From: Alkalihalobacillus alcalophilus ATCC 27647 = CGMCC 1.3604
Lineage (GTDB): Bacteria; Bacillota; Bacilli; Bacillales; Bacillaceae_D
Direction: 5' to 3'
NCBI RefSeq assembly: GCF_000292245.2
Contig: NZ_ALPT02000128.1
Coordinates: 1-7,594, forward strand
DNA: 7,594 bases
Part shown: positions 6,974-7,594 of the stretch, one piece after another
Layout of the letters: every line of letters starts with the position of its first letter
Numbering within the stretch: position 1 is the first letter of the stretch
The notes under the pieces: model-generated
What the model saw: the letters and a program-made list of their open reading frames with translations, nothing else
Database searches by the model: none
Told to the model about the DNA's origin: nothing
Program-made: the position numbers and the translations under genes

Positions 6974-7037
6974 CCATTATTTATAATATGAGTAACAGGA
7001 AATAGTGGGCAAATGGAAGCTATACAATAGCAAAAAT

Positions 7038-7083
7038 AAGACTATCTCAAAAGGTGAATTGACCTTTTGAGAGGTCTTTTTTT
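7038..7083 (+). terminator. Intrinsic terminator after ctpB
   Basis: The arms 7038-7055 and 7062-7078 pair over 17 bp with one bulged A at 7044, around the loop GAATTG (7056-7061). The core is AAAAGGT pairing with ACCTTTT. A T-run follows to 7083. A-rich sequence on the left suggests some activity in both directions. It stands 65 nt after the ctpB stop and just before the right-hand repeat array. Confidence 0.92.
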
Positions 7084-7105
7084 GTTGTGACTGCTGGACG
7101 TGACT

Positions 7106-7594
7106 GTAAAAGTGCTCAGCAAGGTTTGGAGTGTGAATCGGTGTGGAGTATGGATAAGTAATGGAAATTCACGATTGTGAGAATTACGGTTCGAATCAAG
7201 GCGAATAGGTAATGAAAAGCAAGGGTTGGACAAATTAGGGTGCGAATCCAAGTGAATAGGTAATGAAAAGCCCGAGCTGGTCGAATTACGGTTCGAATCA
7301 AGGTGAATAGGTAATGAAAAGAACGAGCTGGTCGAATTACGGTTCGAATCAAGGTGAATAAGTAATGAAAAGCCCGAGCTGTCCGAATTACGGTTCGAAT
7401 CAAGTTGAATAGGTAATGAAAAGCTCGAGTTGTCCGAATTAGGGTGCGAATCAAGTGAATAGGTAATGAAAAGCAAGGGTTGGACAAATTAGGGTGCGAA
7501 TCCAAGTGAATAGGTAATGAAAAGCCCGAGCTGGTCGAATTACGGTTCGAATCAAGGTGAATAAGTAATGAAAAGCACACTCTGTCCAAATTAG
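7106..7594. repeat. Tandem array, 51-nt period, eight good copies plus degenerate edge copies (right array)
   Basis: The marker GTAATGAAAAG recurs at 7209, 7260, 7311, 7362, 7413, 7463, 7514 and 7565, with spacings of 51 except one of 50. Decayed copies begin at about 7106 and 7158, and the array runs off the window end. Full units start at 7181, 7232, 7283, 7334, 7385, 7436, 7486 and 7537. Two versions of each half exist: GAATTACGGTTCGAATC or AATTAGGGTGCGAATC at the front, and AGCCCGAGCTGGTC or AGCAAGGGTTGGAC at the back. Because 51 is divisible by three, two reverse-strand frames stay open with a 17-residue repeat, but no ribosome binding site supports them and one stops inside the terminator. 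I call this a non-coding repeat array of unknown role. Confidence 0.9.
7203..7309. repeat. 107-nt exact direct duplication, first copy (second at 7457-7563)
   Basis: Bases 7203-7309 are identical by eye to 7457-7563, an offset of 254 nt, which is five units (four of 51 and one of 50). Neighbouring units differ from one another at many positions, so this block was copied as a multi-unit segment and recently. Confidence 0.8.

Noticed and set aside
7283..7310. tRNA gene or fragments
   Set aside because: Only the T-loop-like 10-mer fits; the flanking bases do not pair as a T-stem, and no acceptor, D or anticodon arm is found.
7106..7594. Possible CRISPR array
   Set aside because: The whole 51-nt unit is conserved with only scattered changes; there are no unique spacers between short identical repeats and no cas genes.

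Overview
The window is a low-GC Firmicutes chromosome segment, almost certainly from a member of the Bacillaceae. The evidence is strong AGGAGG-type ribosome binding sites, TTG and GTG starts, sigma-A promoters with 17-nt spacers, U-run terminators, and a gene order close to the Bacillus subtilis yvjA-cccB-ftsE-ftsX-ctpB locus. The very acidic linker of the cytochrome and the acidic outer domain of FtsX would suit an alkaliphilic or alkali-tolerant species, but that is inference.

Layout, all genes on the + strand. Bases 2-176 are the end of a degenerate tandem array with a 51-52 nt period. A consensus sigma-A promoter (222-250) then drives a YitT/DUF2179 membrane protein (314-1192) and a lipoprotein cytochrome c-551 (cccB, 1244-1606), closed by a terminator (1619-1664). 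A 494-nt gap without a gene holds an extended -10 promoter (2000-2008) and a leader of about 145 nt. The second unit is ftsE (2159-2850, broken by a one-base deficit in an A-run at 2545-2549), ftsX (2840-3730, 11-nt overlap with ftsE) and a secreted coiled-coil M23 endopeptidase (3797-5221), closed by a perfect 14-bp-stem terminator (5231-5264). The third unit is an S41 carboxy-terminal processing protease (ctpB, 5510-6973) with its own TTGACT-17-TAAAAT promoter (5345-5373) and a terminator (7038-7083). From about 7106 to the end of the window lies a second tandem array, 51-nt period, at least eight good copies.

How the genes work together. FtsE (cytoplasmic ATPase) and FtsX (membrane subunit) form a type VII ABC transporter-like complex that does not move a substrate but switches on cell-wall hydrolases outside the membrane. 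The next gene encodes a secreted protein with a PcsB/CwlO/EnvC-type coiled coil joined to an M23 domain with all its metal and catalytic residues, so it is the obvious candidate for the hydrolase controlled by this FtsEX pair. CtpB is a wall-facing serine protease; in B. subtilis it acts in sporulation signalling (SpoIVFA cleavage, sigma-K activation). CccB is a small membrane-tethered electron carrier to the terminal oxidase and is probably only a positional neighbour.

The least ordinary content is the pair of 51-52 nt arrays bracketing the gene block, the 107-nt exact internal duplication in the right-hand array, the ftsE frameshift, and the apparently active M23 enzyme in the FtsEX operon. 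I see no mobile element, CRISPR array, RNA gene or clearly new defence or metabolic system.
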